Program-made: the position numbers and the translations under genes
The notes under the pieces: generated by a model
Told to the model about the DNA's origin: nothing
The model's input: the letters and a program-made list of their open reading frames with translations, nothing else
Databases searched by the model: none
In this document: positions 28,711-38,099 of the stretch, one piece after another
Layout of the letters: each line of letters opens with the position of its first letter
Numbering within the stretch: the first letter of the stretch is position 1
Assembly (NCBI RefSeq): GCF_021568285.1
Contig: NZ_JAKGTQ010000001.1
Span: 496,001-560,000, forward strand
Source: Rheinheimera sp. UJ63
GTDB taxonomy: Bacteria; Pseudomonadota; Gammaproteobacteria; Enterobacterales; Alteromonadaceae
Reading direction: 5' to 3'
DNA length: 64,000 nucleotides

Positions 28711-29379
28711 TCACTGTGCTAGGATTGCATGCCAATTAATCGGCGTTTTACCCGCCGCTGTTAATAGGCTATTGGTCTGTAAAAAGTGTCCACATCCGAA
28801 AAACCCTCGGTGCGCCGATAAGGGTGAAGGATGCGGTGCCGTTAAAATATGATGGCGCTGAGCGTCAATCAGCCGAGCTTTCTTTTGCGCATGACTCCCC
28901 CACAATAAAAACACCACCTGTTCACAGTGGGCGGAAATTTGTTGGATAACGAAATCGGTAAACGGCTCCCAGCCAAGTTTCTGATGTGAATTCGGGCTAT
29001 TCGCTTCCACGGTCAGCACCGTGTTCAGTAACAATACCCCTTGCTCCGCCCAGCGCTGTAAACAGCCTTGATCCGTGGCGGCAAAATCAGCATATTCCAG
29101 CGCCAGCTCTTTGTAGATGTTACGTAGCGACGGCGGCACTTTTACCCCAGCTCGAACTGAAAAAGCTAGGCCATGTGCTTGATTTGGCCCGTGATAGGGA
29201 TCCTGGCCTAAAATCACCACTTTTAGCTGTGCTAATGGCGTTAACTTAAACGCATTAAACACCTCATTACTCGGTGGATAAATCACCTTACCACTGGCTC
29301 GCGCTTGTTCAACCTGTGCCAGTAAGTCTAAAAAATAAGGCTGCTGTTTTTCAGCAGCCAACACATCGGCCCACAGCAT
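28711..29379 (-). CDS. ung: Uracil-DNA glycosylase
   Basis: 222 residues. Family 1 enzyme that removes uracil from DNA. The catalytic water-activating Asp 60 is in GQDPYHG, and the second box [10 protein letters not shown] with its catalytic His is present; [10 protein letters not shown] and [10 protein letters not shown] complete the active site. Its ATG overlaps the thrC stop codon by one base (TAATG), so it is the fifth and last gene of the threonine operon transcript, an odd place for a base-excision repair enzyme. A strong bidirectional terminator follows its stop. Confidence 0.96.
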   Translation of the reverse strand: MLWADVLAAEKQQPYFLDLLAQVEQARASGKVIYPPSNEVFNAFKLTPLAQLKVVILGQDPYHGPNQAHGLAFSVRAGVKVPPSLRNIYKELALEYADFAATDQGCLQRWAEQGVLLLNTVLTVEANSPNSHQKLGWEPFTDFVIQQISAHCEQVVFLLWGSHAQKKARLIDAQRHHILTAPHPSPLSAHRGFFGCGHFLQTNSLLTAAGKTPINWHAILAQ

Positions 29380-30662
29380 TATTGAGCAGCCGTTTGCCGA
29401 ATCACTTGCTCTAAAGCACTAAAGTCAGCAGGGATCTCTAAATTTAAGCCCGGCTCAGCGGCACATTTAGCTAAAATTGCCGGTAACGCGATTGGATTGC
29501 CTAGAATATTCTCGACCTGCTCTTTAAACTTAGCCGGATGTGCCGTACCTAAGAAGATACCAAACTCACCCGGTTGTAAACAACGTTTTAATGCTTTATA
29601 AGCCACGGCCGCATGCGGCTCGCTTAAATAACCTTCTTGCGCCAATAAACGCATACCGACTTGCGTATCGTCTTCATCAACCATGGTCGCTTCAATATCA
29701 CTGCGGCTTATCACACCTTGCGCTAGCAATGCTTCAACCCGCGGCCAATTGTTAGGGGCACTGACATCCATGGCATTAGACAAGGTTGCACGGGTATCTT
29801 TTGGCTGCCATTCGCCATTTAACCAATAACGAGGCACCGTATCATTAAGATTGGTTGCAGCCACTAAGCGCTTGATCGGTAACCCCAAAGCTTTGGCAAT
29901 TAAACCCGCCGTTAGGTTACCAAAGTTACCACTCGGCACCGCGATAACCACTTCTGAGCGTTTATCTACCGGTACTTGTGCCATAGCTTCAAAGTAATAA
30001 CAGATTTGTGCAAACAAGCGGCTGATATTAATCGAGTTAGCCGAGTTGATATTAAACTCAGCAACCAGTGCTTTATGATCGAACACTTGTTTGACTAACG
30101 CTTGGCATTGATCAAAATCGCCTTCCACCGCTACGGTGGTAATATTTTCACCCAGCGTCGTAAACAGTTTTTCTTGCAGCATGCTGATTTTACCCTTCGG
30201 ATACAAAATCACCACCTGCACGCCCGGTTGTTTAAAAAAAGCATGCGCCACGGCAGCGCCAGTATCGCCTGAAGTGGCAGTCACAATCGTAGTATGTTGT
30301 TGCTGCTGCGCTTGCGCTAAGGCTTGCGCCATAAAGCGCCCACCGAAATCTTTAAAAGCTAGCGTTGGGCCATGAAATAACTCTAGGCAATGCACTTGCT
30401 CGTTTACCGCAACCAGCGGTGCCGGAAAGGTAAAGGCGTGCGCAACCATCTGGTGTACTTGCTGCGGGCTGAGTTCATCACCAATTAGCGCAGATAAAAT
30501 CTCCGCACTGCGCTGTACTAAGGGCAAACTCAGTAAATGCTCAATATCCAATTTGGGCCAACTGCTCGGGAAAAACAGCCCTTGTTGCTGCCCTAGCCCC
30601 TGGCGTACGGCTTGTAAAAAACTGACCTGCTCTGCAGGTACTTTTAAATTATTTAATTGCAT
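29379..30662 (-). CDS. thrC: Threonine synthase
   Basis: 427 residues. PLP enzyme turning O-phosphohomoserine into threonine. The PLP lysine is K104 in [28 protein letters not shown] binds the phosphate. ATG 30662 gives MQLNNLKVP, aligning with E. coli ThrC, and follows GGAGGA at six bases; the frame's 15 extra upstream codons lie in thrB and are rejected. It overlaps the thrB end by 10 bp, so the two are translationally coupled. Confidence 0.97.
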   Translation of the reverse strand: MQLNNLKVPAEQVSFLQAVRQGLGQQQGLFFPSSWPKLDIEHLLSLPLVQRSAEILSALIGDELSPQQVHQMVAHAFTFPAPLVAVNEQVHCLELFHGPTLAFKDFGGRFMAQALAQAQQQQHTTIVTATSGDTGAAVAHAFFKQPGVQVVILYPKGKISMLQEKLFTTLGENITTVAVEGDFDQCQALVKQVFDHKALVAEFNINSANSINISRLFAQICYYFEAMAQVPVDKRSEVVIAVPSGNFGNLTAGLIAKALGLPIKRLVAATNLNDTVPRYWLNGEWQPKDTRATLSNAMDVSAPNNWPRVEALLAQGVISRSDIEATMVDEDDTQVGMRLLAQEGYLSEPHAAVAYKALKRCLQPGEFGIFLGTAHPAKFKEQVENILGNPIALPAILAKCAAEPGLNLEIPADFSALEQVIRQTAAQ

Positions 30663-31618
30663 GCTTGTTCCTCCAGCGCCCGCGCGCCTGTATTCGCCAG
30701 ACGACACACTACGGTGAGCGCATCTTGATTTTTTGCATAATGGGTTTGCAGATATTGAGCCGCGAAATCAGCCACAGCGCTACTATTACATACGGCAAAT
30801 AACGTTGGCCCTGCGCCAGAGATACCTAAATGCAACACCCCTGCGTCAGTGAGCGCTGCTCGCAATGCCGTTAATTCAGGTAATAACGGCAAACGTGCCG
30901 GTTCAGCCACCAGATCTTGTAAAGCGGCCGCCGCATCAACGTCGTCGCTACTGTATAAGGCGCTAACAAAGCGACTTAAGGTACCTGCAAATTTAATGCT
31001 ATGTACTAACGAGAGTTGTTTTGGTAACACTTCACGCGCCGCTTTGGTGGATAACACGGTACCGGGGTAGCATAACACCACTTGCCAGTCTGCAAACCAA
31101 GGTAAGCTGCGACAAATTGCCGGGCTATCCGGTAGCATTAATTGCAAGCCGCCAAAATAAGAAGGCGCGACATTGTCATAATGCACACTACCACTGACGC
31201 CCCCTTCAGCAGTCGCCATCAGTTGGAGCAGTTCAGTTTGACTAAAGGGCTGACCGAAATAATCGTTAAAGGCATAAAAAGCGACAACAATTGAGCAAGC
31301 ACTAGAACCTAAACCGCTACCAACGGGTAGGTTTTTATGTAAGTGTAATTGTAAGCGAGGTAGCGTTTTACCTAACGCCTGCTCAAAAGCATAAAAAGCC
31401 TGGCTCACTAAATTATCCGTGGTACCTGCAGGTAACTGATGCACATAACGGCCACTGATGGTCAGCGATAAAGACTCCGCCTCGCCTAAGATATCTAATA
31501 CATCGCCCAGCAAACTGCCATCTACTGGCGCAAAGGCTGCGCCAAGCAAATCGAAGCCGACCGACAAATTCCCCGTCGATGCCGGAGCGTAATACCGTTT
31601 AATACTGTTTTTTTGCAT
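30653..31618 (-). CDS. thrB: Homoserine kinase
   Basis: 321 residues. GHMP-family kinase that makes O-phosphohomoserine. The ATP loop PVGSGLGSSACS (about 92-103), N-terminal YAPASTGNLSVGFDLLG and C-terminal GISGAGPTLFAV are diagnostic. It begins three bases after the thrA stop and overlaps thrC, the standard thrABC layout. Expression is set by the thrL attenuator upstream of thrA. Confidence 0.97.
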   Translation of the reverse strand: MQKNSIKRYYAPASTGNLSVGFDLLGAAFAPVDGSLLGDVLDILGEAESLSLTISGRYVHQLPAGTTDNLVSQAFYAFEQALGKTLPRLQLHLHKNLPVGSGLGSSACSIVVAFYAFNDYFGQPFSQTELLQLMATAEGGVSGSVHYDNVAPSYFGGLQLMLPDSPAICRSLPWFADWQVVLCYPGTVLSTKAAREVLPKQLSLVHSIKFAGTLSRFVSALYSSDDVDAAAALQDLVAEPARLPLLPELTALRAALTDAGVLHLGISGAGPTLFAVCNSSAVADFAAQYLQTHYAKNQDALTVVCRLANTGARALEEQACN

Positions 31619-31621
31619 TAT

Positions 31622-34078
31622 TTATACCTGCTGCTGCCAACTTAGCGTGCGCATGATATCGCTAAACACCCCTGCCGACGTCACTGCGGCTCCGGCACCA
31701 TAGCCCCGCAGCACAAACGGGATAGGTTGATAATAACGACTTAACATCGATAAGGCGTTCTCGCCGTCTTTCACTTTTGCTAAGGGATGATCAACCGCTA
31801 ACGCTTTAATGGCCACCTTACATTTACCATCACGAATTTCACCAATGTAACGTAGCACCTGCCCTGCTGCTTTGGCTTCGGCTAAGCGCTTTGCAAAATG
31901 CTCGTCAAGGCTGGGTAAACGCGCCATAAAGTCATCGATACTGCCACTGGCATCAAAATCGGCAGGTAATACAGACTCCACCTCGACATCACTTAAATCC
32001 AGCTGTAAACCCGACTCCCGAGCCATAATTAACAGCTTACGTGCGACATCCATACCCGATAAATCATCACGTGGATCTGGCTCAGTAAAGCCCAGCGCCT
32101 TGGCTTTGGCCGTCACGGTTGATAAGGCGACACCCGCTTCTAACTCACCAAAAATATAAGAGAGCGAACCAGATAAAATGCCTTCAAAGGCTAGCAGTTC
32201 ATCACCCGCATTAATTAAACCTTGCAGTGTATCAATGACCGGTAAGCCAGCGCCTACAGTGGTTTCATATAAGAAGCGACGACGCTGTTGCTGGGCAACC
32301 GTCCGTAGCTTGTGATAATAGTCTAAACTGGCCGTGTTGGCTTTTTTGTTGGGTGTCACGACATGAAAACCCGCCGCCAGAAAATCAGCATACTGATCGG
32401 CAATTTGCTGTGAACTGGTGCAATCCACTAATACCGGGTTAATCAAATGCTGTTCTTGCACAAAACGATTTAATTCAGCCAAAGAGAAGGTTTGCTTGGC
32501 AGCCGGCAATTGTTGCTGCCATGACTCTAACGCAATGCCATCGCCGGCTAATAATAACTGCTTACTGTTGGCAATGCCGTACACCGTTAAGCGCACTTGC
32601 CGTTGTTGCAAAAACGCTTGTTGACGATGGATCTGAGCCAATAACTCACTACCAACCACACCACAGCCCACCAAAAACACATCAATACTCGGGATATGGC
32701 TAAAAAAGTTCTCATGACACACTTTTACCGCACTTTGACAACTGCGTTGCTCTACCACCGCCGAGATCGAACGCTCACTGCTGTCTTGCGCTATCGCCAC
32801 AACATTCACTCGGGCTTGCGCTAACGAGGCAAAGAACTTCGCGGCAACGCCTTTATGTTGGCGCATGCCATCCCCTACCAAGCTGACAATGGCCATATCA
32901 GATTGAATGATTAACGGTCGTAATAATTTGGTTTGTAATTCGAGTTCAAATTCTTGCTCTAACGCGCGTTTAGCGGCTTGCAAATGTAATTGTGGCACAC
33001 AAAAACTGATACTGAATTCAGACGAAGATTGCGTGATCAAACTGACCGAGATCTGTGAACGTGCCATGGAAGCGAAAACCCGGCTGGCCATGCCAACGAC
33101 ACCTTTCAAGCCAGGGCCGGAAACAGTGATTAACGCTAAATGCTCTAGGCTTGAGATCCCTTTTACTAAGGCTTCCCCATCACCGTCGTTATCAATACAG
33201 GTACCGGGTGCACTTGGGTTCAACGTATTTTTGATATAACACGGTATTTGCACTCGCGCTAAGGGGCCGATGGTTTTCGGATGCAGTACTTTGGCACCAA
33301 AGTACGACAGCTCCATCGCTTCATCATACGACAAACGATCAATTAAGCGCGTTTGCTTTACTTGCCGTGGATCGGCACTGTAAACACCATCAACGTCCGT
33401 CCAGATTTCACAGGCACTGGCTCGGATTGCCGCAGCGACGACTGCAGCAGAGTAATCTGAACCGTTTCGCCCCAATAAAGCCGTTTCGCCTTGAGCGTTG
33501 CTTGAAACAAAACCCGCTAACACATAGATACTGGCGGGCAAACCGGCAATGGCTTGTTGAAATTGTTGTGCCGTCGCTTCCACATCCGCGGTGGCATTTA
33601 AGAAATCACCATGGCTTTTCACTAATTTTACGGAATCAAGTGATGCGGCATCTGCACCACGCGCTTGCAACAACGCCGTCATCAGCGCCACGCTAAATTG
33701 TTCACCCAAGCCCAGAATTTGCGCCTTGATATGATCGGGACAGAAGCGTAATAGGCTCATGCCCTGTAATCGCAAACTTAATTGTTCAATTTGCTGGGTA
33801 ATTAACTGCTGCACAACCTGCTGCTGTGCGGCACTGATACCCACCACATCTTGCAATAGTTGCTGATAACGTTGCTGTAACTGTTGCAGTAGCGCTTGAA
33901 AATCGGCTCCCAAATAAGCCAGATCCGTTAATTCTACCAGCGTATTGGTCACCCCTTGTGGGGCCGATAAGACTAAACACACTTGTTCCGTCGTAGCTTG
34001 TTGCATCACGATCGTTGCCACTTCACTGAAGCGGGCAACTGACGCCAACGATGACCCACCAAATTTTAGCACCCTCAT
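31622..34078 (-). CDS. thrA: Bifunctional aspartokinase / homoserine dehydrogenase I
   Basis: 818 residues, E. coli ThrA being 820. An N-terminal aspartokinase ([20 protein letters not shown]; about 1-285), two central ACT repeats that sense threonine (about 310-455, [20 protein letters not shown]), and a C-terminal homoserine dehydrogenase ([13 protein letters not shown](P) motif; [31 protein letters not shown]). It catalyses the first and third steps from aspartate to threonine. ATG 34078 follows GAGGAGAG; the longer open frame would run into the attenuator and is rejected. A transcription attenuator lies 68-190 bp upstream. Confidence 0.97.
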   Translation of the reverse strand: MRVLKFGGSSLASVARFSEVATIVMQQATTEQVCLVLSAPQGVTNTLVELTDLAYLGADFQALLQQLQQRYQQLLQDVVGISAAQQQVVQQLITQQIEQLSLRLQGMSLLRFCPDHIKAQILGLGEQFSVALMTALLQARGADAASLDSVKLVKSHGDFLNATADVEATAQQFQQAIAGLPASIYVLAGFVSSNAQGETALLGRNGSDYSAAVVAAAIRASACEIWTDVDGVYSADPRQVKQTRLIDRLSYDEAMELSYFGAKVLHPKTIGPLARVQIPCYIKNTLNPSAPGTCIDNDGDGEALVKGISSLEHLALITVSGPGLKGVVGMASRVFASMARSQISVSLITQSSSEFSISFCVPQLHLQAAKRALEQEFELELQTKLLRPLIIQSDMAIVSLVGDGMRQHKGVAAKFFASLAQARVNVVAIAQDSSERSISAVVEQRSCQSAVKVCHENFFSHIPSIDVFLVGCGVVGSELLAQIHRQQAFLQQRQVRLTVYGIANSKQLLLAGDGIALESWQQQLPAAKQTFSLAELNRFVQEQHLINPVLVDCTSSQQIADQYADFLAAGFHVVTPNKKANTASLDYYHKLRTVAQQQRRRFLYETTVGAGLPVIDTLQGLINAGDELLAFEGILSGSLSYIFGELEAGVALSTVTAKAKALGFTEPDPRDDLSGMDVARKLLIMARESGLQLDLSDVEVESVLPADFDASGSIDDFMARLPSLDEHFAKRLAEAKAAGQVLRYIGEIRDGKCKVAIKALAVDHPLAKVKDGENALSMLSRYYQPIPFVLRGYGAGAAVTSAGVFSDIMRTLSWQQQV

Positions 34079-34145
34079 GTCTCTCTCCTCGCGCATTGTC
34101 GTCTTTCGTTGTTTTGCTATCGCAGACCCATCGCCATTATCGGCC

Positions 34146-34178
34146 AAAAAAAAACCCGAAACCTTTTGAGGTCACGGG
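34146..34178 (-). terminator. Attenuator terminator of the thr operon
   Basis: On the minus strand: ten-base stem 34178-34169 / 34164-34155 (CCCGTGACCT with AGGTTTCGGG; one mismatch, one G-U), four-base loop, then nine T (34154-34146). It lies between the thrL stop and thrA, where a leader-peptide-controlled terminator is expected. Ribosome stalling on scarce Thr or Ile charged tRNA would favour an alternative fold; the anti-terminator partner was not worked out in full. Confidence 0.82.
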
Positions 34179-34208
34179 CCTTTTTACAGACAACACACCG
34201 CCGACCTC

Positions 34209-34268
34209 CTACCCCGCAGGGTTGGTGGTGATAATAATCATGGTGAGTGCTGTCATTTTTATTTTCAT
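34209..34268 (-). CDS. thrL: thr operon leader peptide ThrL
   Basis: 19 codons, MKIKMTALTMIIITTNPAG. Four Thr and four Ile codons, with a run I-I-I-T-T near the end, is the regulatory composition of E. coli ThrL (which is also Thr/Ile-rich and ends GAG). It precedes a terminator hairpin and thrA on the same strand. By the known mechanism low threonyl- or isoleucyl-tRNA would stall the ribosome on this run and prevent termination. No strong ribosome site is visible; an internal ATG at codon 5 is an alternative start. Confidence 0.85.
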   Translation of the reverse strand: MKIKMTALTMIIITTNPAG

Positions 34269-34274
34269 GGGCAC

Positions 34275-34304
34275 ACTATGCACGGACTTATAGACGTCTG
34301 TCAA
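34275..34304 (-). promoter_or_regulatory. Candidate thr operon promoter
   Basis: On the minus strand a perfect TTGACA (34304-34299) is followed after 18 bases by CATAGT (34280-34275). A better -10, TATAAG (34292-34287), lies between them but at wrong spacing for that -35; using CATAGT would start RNA almost at the thrL ATG, giving a nearly leaderless leader peptide. A palindrome AGACGTCT overlaps the spacer. Which -10 is used is open. Confidence 0.5.
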
Positions 34305-34317
34305 TCCTTTTTCTGAT

Positions 34318-35265
34318 TTAACTGGCTATCGCTGCGGCATTCCAAATACTGACCTGATTTCGGCCCGCTCGTTTCGCTTGATACAGGGCTTGATCGGCTT
34401 GTAAGATCAATTCATCTGCACTGTTCGACATTTGATGCAAACTCACGCCCGCGCTAATTGTCACCCGCGCTTTGGGTTCATGCTCGATAAAAGCTTGTTC
34501 TGATAATTGCAAACGGATCCGGTTGGCCACTTCTATTGCCCCATTTAAGGTGGTATCTGGCAGCACGACTGCAAAAGAAGCGCCACCGAAGCGTGCTAAG
34601 AGATCATTATCACGCAATAGCCCTGCACAATGACGCGCCAGCGACTGTAACAAGATATCTGCTACTTTGTGGCCATATTGGTCATTAAGGTGTTTAAACT
34701 GATCAATATCAAACATCATTAGCGATAACGGCCGCTCATAGCGCTCGGCTCGTGCGATTTCTAACAATAATTGTTGCTGCCAAAATTGTCGATTCATCAA
34801 GCCGGTAAGACTATCTTGGCGGTCGTGAATTTTGAGTTGTTGCTGCGTCATTAATAATTGAGCGTGATAACGCGCTTGCTCACTGGCATCTTGGATCCAC
34901 AAGCACAGAAATTGTTCGTGAGTTTGAGGGTGACGTAAGGCAATAAGCGTGCAATTTTGCGCCATATACACTTGTGTTTGGTCCAGGTGTTGTTGGCGAG
35001 GAAACTTCAGTAAATACAAGCGCTGTTGCCAGCTAATCTGTTCGGTTTGTTGGCTGGTCAACACGCTCTGCATTTTCCGATTGAACCACGCTTTAGGCAC
35101 TTCGGGAAACAAAGAAAAAAACGATTTGCCTACCAGCTCTCGCTCTGTCAATTCGCTATATCGGTAAATAAAGCTGTTGGCGTAACTGATTTGGCAATGC
35201 GAATTCAGTAACAAAACGCCACCAGGTAAATGTTGCACCATGGCTACTAATATCGACGAGATCAC
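34318..35265 (-). CDS. PAS-GGDEF protein with degenerate active site (GGASF)
   Basis: 315 residues. A PAS domain (about 1-125, LPGGVLLLNSHCQISYAN) leads through a helix to a full-length GGDEF domain (about 145-312; DSLTGLMNR, FDIDQFKHLNDQYGH). The catalytic half-site reads GGASF at 227-231: both acidic residues that bind metal and activate the 3'-OH are gone, so cyclase activity is unlikely. The inhibitory c-di-GMP site RxxD (R218-D221, RDND) five residues upstream is intact, which suggests a c-di-GMP receptor. Start: GTG 35265 with AGAGGA six bases upstream; the frame opens eight codons earlier at a TTG without such spacing. Next to a divergent sensor kinase. Confidence 0.85.
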   Translation of the reverse strand: MISSILVAMVQHLPGGVLLLNSHCQISYANSFIYRYSELTERELVGKSFFSLFPEVPKAWFNRKMQSVLTSQQTEQISWQQRLYLLKFPRQQHLDQTQVYMAQNCTLIALRHPQTHEQFLCLWIQDASEQARYHAQLLMTQQQLKIHDRQDSLTGLMNRQFWQQQLLLEIARAERYERPLSLMMFDIDQFKHLNDQYGHKVADILLQSLARHCAGLLRDNDLLARFGGASFAVVLPDTTLNGAIEVANRIRLQLSEQAFIEHEPKARVTISAGVSLHQMSNSADELILQADQALYQAKRAGRNQVSIWNAAAIAS

Positions 35266-35390
35266 ACAGATTCCTCTTTTTACCGCCAATTGCTGACTAT
35301 TTTGCTATAACTATTTTAAATCTTACGCTTATTCGTTATGGTAACAGTAATACATAATAATAAAACGATGATCAATCTTAGGGTGATACC

Positions 35391-37133
35391 ATGCAGCAAC
35401 CCAGCTTGTCAAAAAAGCTGCTGACAAAAGTCTTATCAGTCTATTTTATTTTGACGCTCGTGGTGACCGTTGGCCAGATCGTTGCTGAATATTACAACGC
35501 CAAAAATTATATTAATAACGAGCTAACCACCTTACAAAACACCTTCGCTGGCAGTTTGACGCGGGCGATTTGGGAGCTCAACACCCCACAAACCTTAAAT
35601 ATTGCCGACGGCTTGTTAGCCATCCCAACGATTGAAGGGATTATTGTGCGGGACGATAACGGCGCCATTATTACTCAATCTGGCCGTTATATTGATATTC
35701 AACAACGCTTTAGCAACCAATTGGTGAGTGAAGAAGTCAGTTTAAGTGAACAAGGTTCGGGTATTTTTGGATTTACCTTTCCGTTAATCTTTGAGTTTTC
35801 TGGCAGAACGAGCCAAGTGGGCGATGTCACACTATTTTCCAGCCGCGATATTGTTATCGAACGTATCAAAGTGGGTTTATATTTCCTGATTGCCAACGCA
35901 ATGCTAAAAACCACTTTTTTAATTATCTTATTCTTACTGGCGTTTCGCCGTTATCTGATTGAACCTTTAGCTGATTTAAGCCAACAAATTGAAGATTTAG
36001 ATCTCGACCAGTTAGATGGCAGCAAAGTCATTGTCGCAGAAGACCAAGGCGCTGAATTATCCTTTATGGCAAATGCGTTTAACCGACTGCTGGCTCGCTT
36101 AAGCGACAATCAAGGCCAATTAAAACAAACACAGCAACAATTGCTGGTATCACATAATAAATTAGATCAACAAAACCTCTTATTAGAACAAGAAGTCGCG
36201 CGAAAAACCTCGGGGTTAAGTCAAGCGATGATGGATTTGCAGCAACAAAAACAAGAATTACTGCATAAAAAACAAGCTCTACGTGAAGAAATCGAACAGC
36301 GTGTGCAAACAGAAAGTAACTTACTGCAAAAACAACGTGAGCTGCAGGAGACCATTGATAACTTAAACTTAGCGCAAGACCGGTTAGTGCAATCTGAAAA
36401 AATGGCGGCACTCGGCGGTTTAGTCGCCGGTATTACACATGAAGTGAATACCCCTGTGGGGATTTGTGTTACGGCCACCAGCTTTTTAGATGAGCGTGTC
36501 AGCAAACTGAGCAGCGCTTATCAACAAAAGCAGCTTACGCCCAAAATGCTCGAAGAATTCTTACAAGAAGCGCAACAAAGCACCGCCTTATTGCAATCAA
36601 ATTTATCGCGAGCATCCGATCTGATTGCTAGCTTTAAACAAATCGCCGTGGATCAAGCCAGTGAAGCCACCCGCACCATCAATCTTTGTGACTATCTGAA
36701 TGAAATTATTCGTTCATTACAGCCGCACTTTAAGAAAACCCAGTATCAAATTGAGGTGAACTGCGAAGAGAACATTATCCTAGATTGCCCAGCCGGTGCT
36801 ATTTCACAAATTATTACCAACCTGCTGATGAACTCATTGATCCATGGCTTTGAAGACCGAGAGCATGGGCTGATCCGCATTACCGTGCTAGACAACGAGC
36901 ACAATATTGATATCCATTATGCTGACGATGGTAAAGGGCTCGCGGCCGATCAGTTAGCGCAATTATTTCATCCGTTTTTCACCACCAAGCGCAATCAGGG
37001 TGGCAGCGGCTTAGGTACGCATATCATCTATAACTTAGTTCGCCAAACGCTAGGTGGCAGCATTGAGGTCAGCAGCCAACTGGGCGAAGGCTTGCATTAT
37101 CATATTTGTTTTCCTAAAAAACTAAATAGATAG
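35391..37133 (+). CDS. Membrane sensor histidine kinase (orphan)
   Basis: 580 residues. TM1 about 12-32, a periplasmic sensor of about 125 residues, TM2 about 163-185, a HAMP-like linker (190-240), a long Gln-rich coiled coil (240-335), then a DHp helix with ITHEVNTPVG (His 350) and a HATPase domain (NLLMNSLIHG; YADDGKGL; GGSGLGTHI). The H-E-V-N-T-P box is that of the subfamily near HisKA types found in HAMP-PAS-less sensors that often act with separate receivers. No response regulator is adjacent. The ligand is unknown. AT-rich DNA of about 125 bp separates it from the divergent GGDEF protein. Confidence 0.88.
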   Translation: MQQPSLSKKLLTKVLSVYFILTLVVTVGQIVAEYYNAKNYINNELTTLQNTFAGSLTRAIWELNTPQTLNIADGLLAIPTIEGIIVRDDNGAIITQSGRYIDIQQRFSNQLVSEEVSLSEQGSGIFGFTFPLIFEFSGRTSQVGDVTLFSSRDIVIERIKVGLYFLIANAMLKTTFLIILFLLAFRRYLIEPLADLSQQIEDLDLDQLDGSKVIVAEDQGAELSFMANAFNRLLARLSDNQGQLKQTQQQLLVSHNKLDQQNLLLEQEVARKTSGLSQAMMDLQQQKQELLHKKQALREEIEQRVQTESNLLQKQRELQETIDNLNLAQDRLVQSEKMAALGGLVAGITHEVNTPVGICVTATSFLDERVSKLSSAYQQKQLTPKMLEEFLQEAQQSTALLQSNLSRASDLIASFKQIAVDQASEATRTINLCDYLNEIIRSLQPHFKKTQYQIEVNCEENIILDCPAGAISQIITNLLMNSLIHGFEDREHGLIRITVLDNEHNIDIHYADDGKGLAADQLAQLFHPFFTTKRNQGGSGLGTHIIYNLVRQTLGGSIEVSSQLGEGLHYHICFPKKLNR

Positions 37134-37190
37134 CGCCGCTTGAAGCAGGGTATACTGCCGCTCTTTGCTGTAAAATGAAGTAAGGTTTTT

Positions 37191-38096
37191 ATGTGGTTTA
37201 AAAATATTCGGGTTTACAAACTCAGCGCTCCGCTGACAACAGATTTGGCCAGCCTTGAGCAAGCCTTCGCTGAATTTAAGTTCAGCCCTTGTACCGGCCA
37301 AGAAGCAGTGAAAAGTGGGTTTAGCTATCCACTGCATAACAGTATTAAACAATATTGCCATCAACAGCAGCACCGCTGGTTTTTTGCGATTAAGCGCCAA
37401 GAAAAGATCCTACCTGCTGCCGTGATCAATGAAGAGTTACAACCTAAAATTGATGCTGCCGAGCAAGAACAAGGCCGCGCGTTAAGTCGTAAAGAAAAAC
37501 AGGCTTTAAAAGAAGAGCTTATTCATACTTTACTGCCGCGTGCTTTCAGTCGTTCACAGCTGACTCAAGGTTATTATGATGCGCAACAAAACTGGTTGGT
37601 GATTAATAGCAGCAGTGCGAGTAAAGCAGAAGATATCTTGGCTTTACTGCGCAAAGCCATGGGTTCTTTACCGGCTTTACCTTGGTTAGACAGCCATAAA
37701 CTGAATAGTCAGTTGCAACAATGGTTAAAGCATGAGGATTTACCCAAGGGCTTTATGCCAGGGGCGGAAGTCGAGTTAAAAGCGCCCGATGAAGAAGGTG
37801 CCAAGGTGCGCTTTAGTAATCATTTACTCAGCGCCGATGAAGTACAAACCCATTTACAAGATAAATTGGTTACGCGCATCAGCTTGCAACAAACCGAAGG
37901 TGTCTCACTAACCATCACTGATGATGGCAGTATCAAACAAGTCAAATACCCAGATAGCGTTATTGATCACAATGATGAACTGGGCTGGGATGATTTACCG
38001 GCACGATTAGATGCTGATTTGTTATTGATGGCGGACAGTGTCAACAATGCCCTGCTCGCCATCAGCGAGCAGGTGAATAGCCATCCGGAAAGTTAA
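37191..38096 (+). CDS. rdgC: Recombination-associated protein RdgC
   Basis: 301 residues. Ring-shaped DNA-binding protein that limits RecA loading. N-terminus MWFKNIRVYKL, the central FSPCTGQEAVKSGFSYPL and the C-terminal TRISLQQTEGVSLTI segment match the family closely. A possible promoter (TATACT near 37151) and AAGG before the ATG suggest its own transcription. It meets the HDOD gene tail to tail with 3 bp between. In relatives rdgC stands alone in the same way, so a tie to the nearby kinases is not implied. Confidence 0.94.
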   Translation: MWFKNIRVYKLSAPLTTDLASLEQAFAEFKFSPCTGQEAVKSGFSYPLHNSIKQYCHQQQHRWFFAIKRQEKILPAAVINEELQPKIDAAEQEQGRALSRKEKQALKEELIHTLLPRAFSRSQLTQGYYDAQQNWLVINSSSASKAEDILALLRKAMGSLPALPWLDSHKLNSQLQQWLKHEDLPKGFMPGAEVELKAPDEEGAKVRFSNHLLSADEVQTHLQDKLVTRISLQQTEGVSLTITDDGSIKQVKYPDSVIDHNDELGWDDLPARLDADLLLMADSVNNALLAISEQVNSHPES

Positions 38097-38099
38097 GAT

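Noticed and set aside
36079-36411. 110-codon open frame opposite the coiled coil of the orphan sensor kinase.
   Set aside because: The Val/Phe-rich product is simply the antisense of Gln- and Lys-rich coiled-coil codons.
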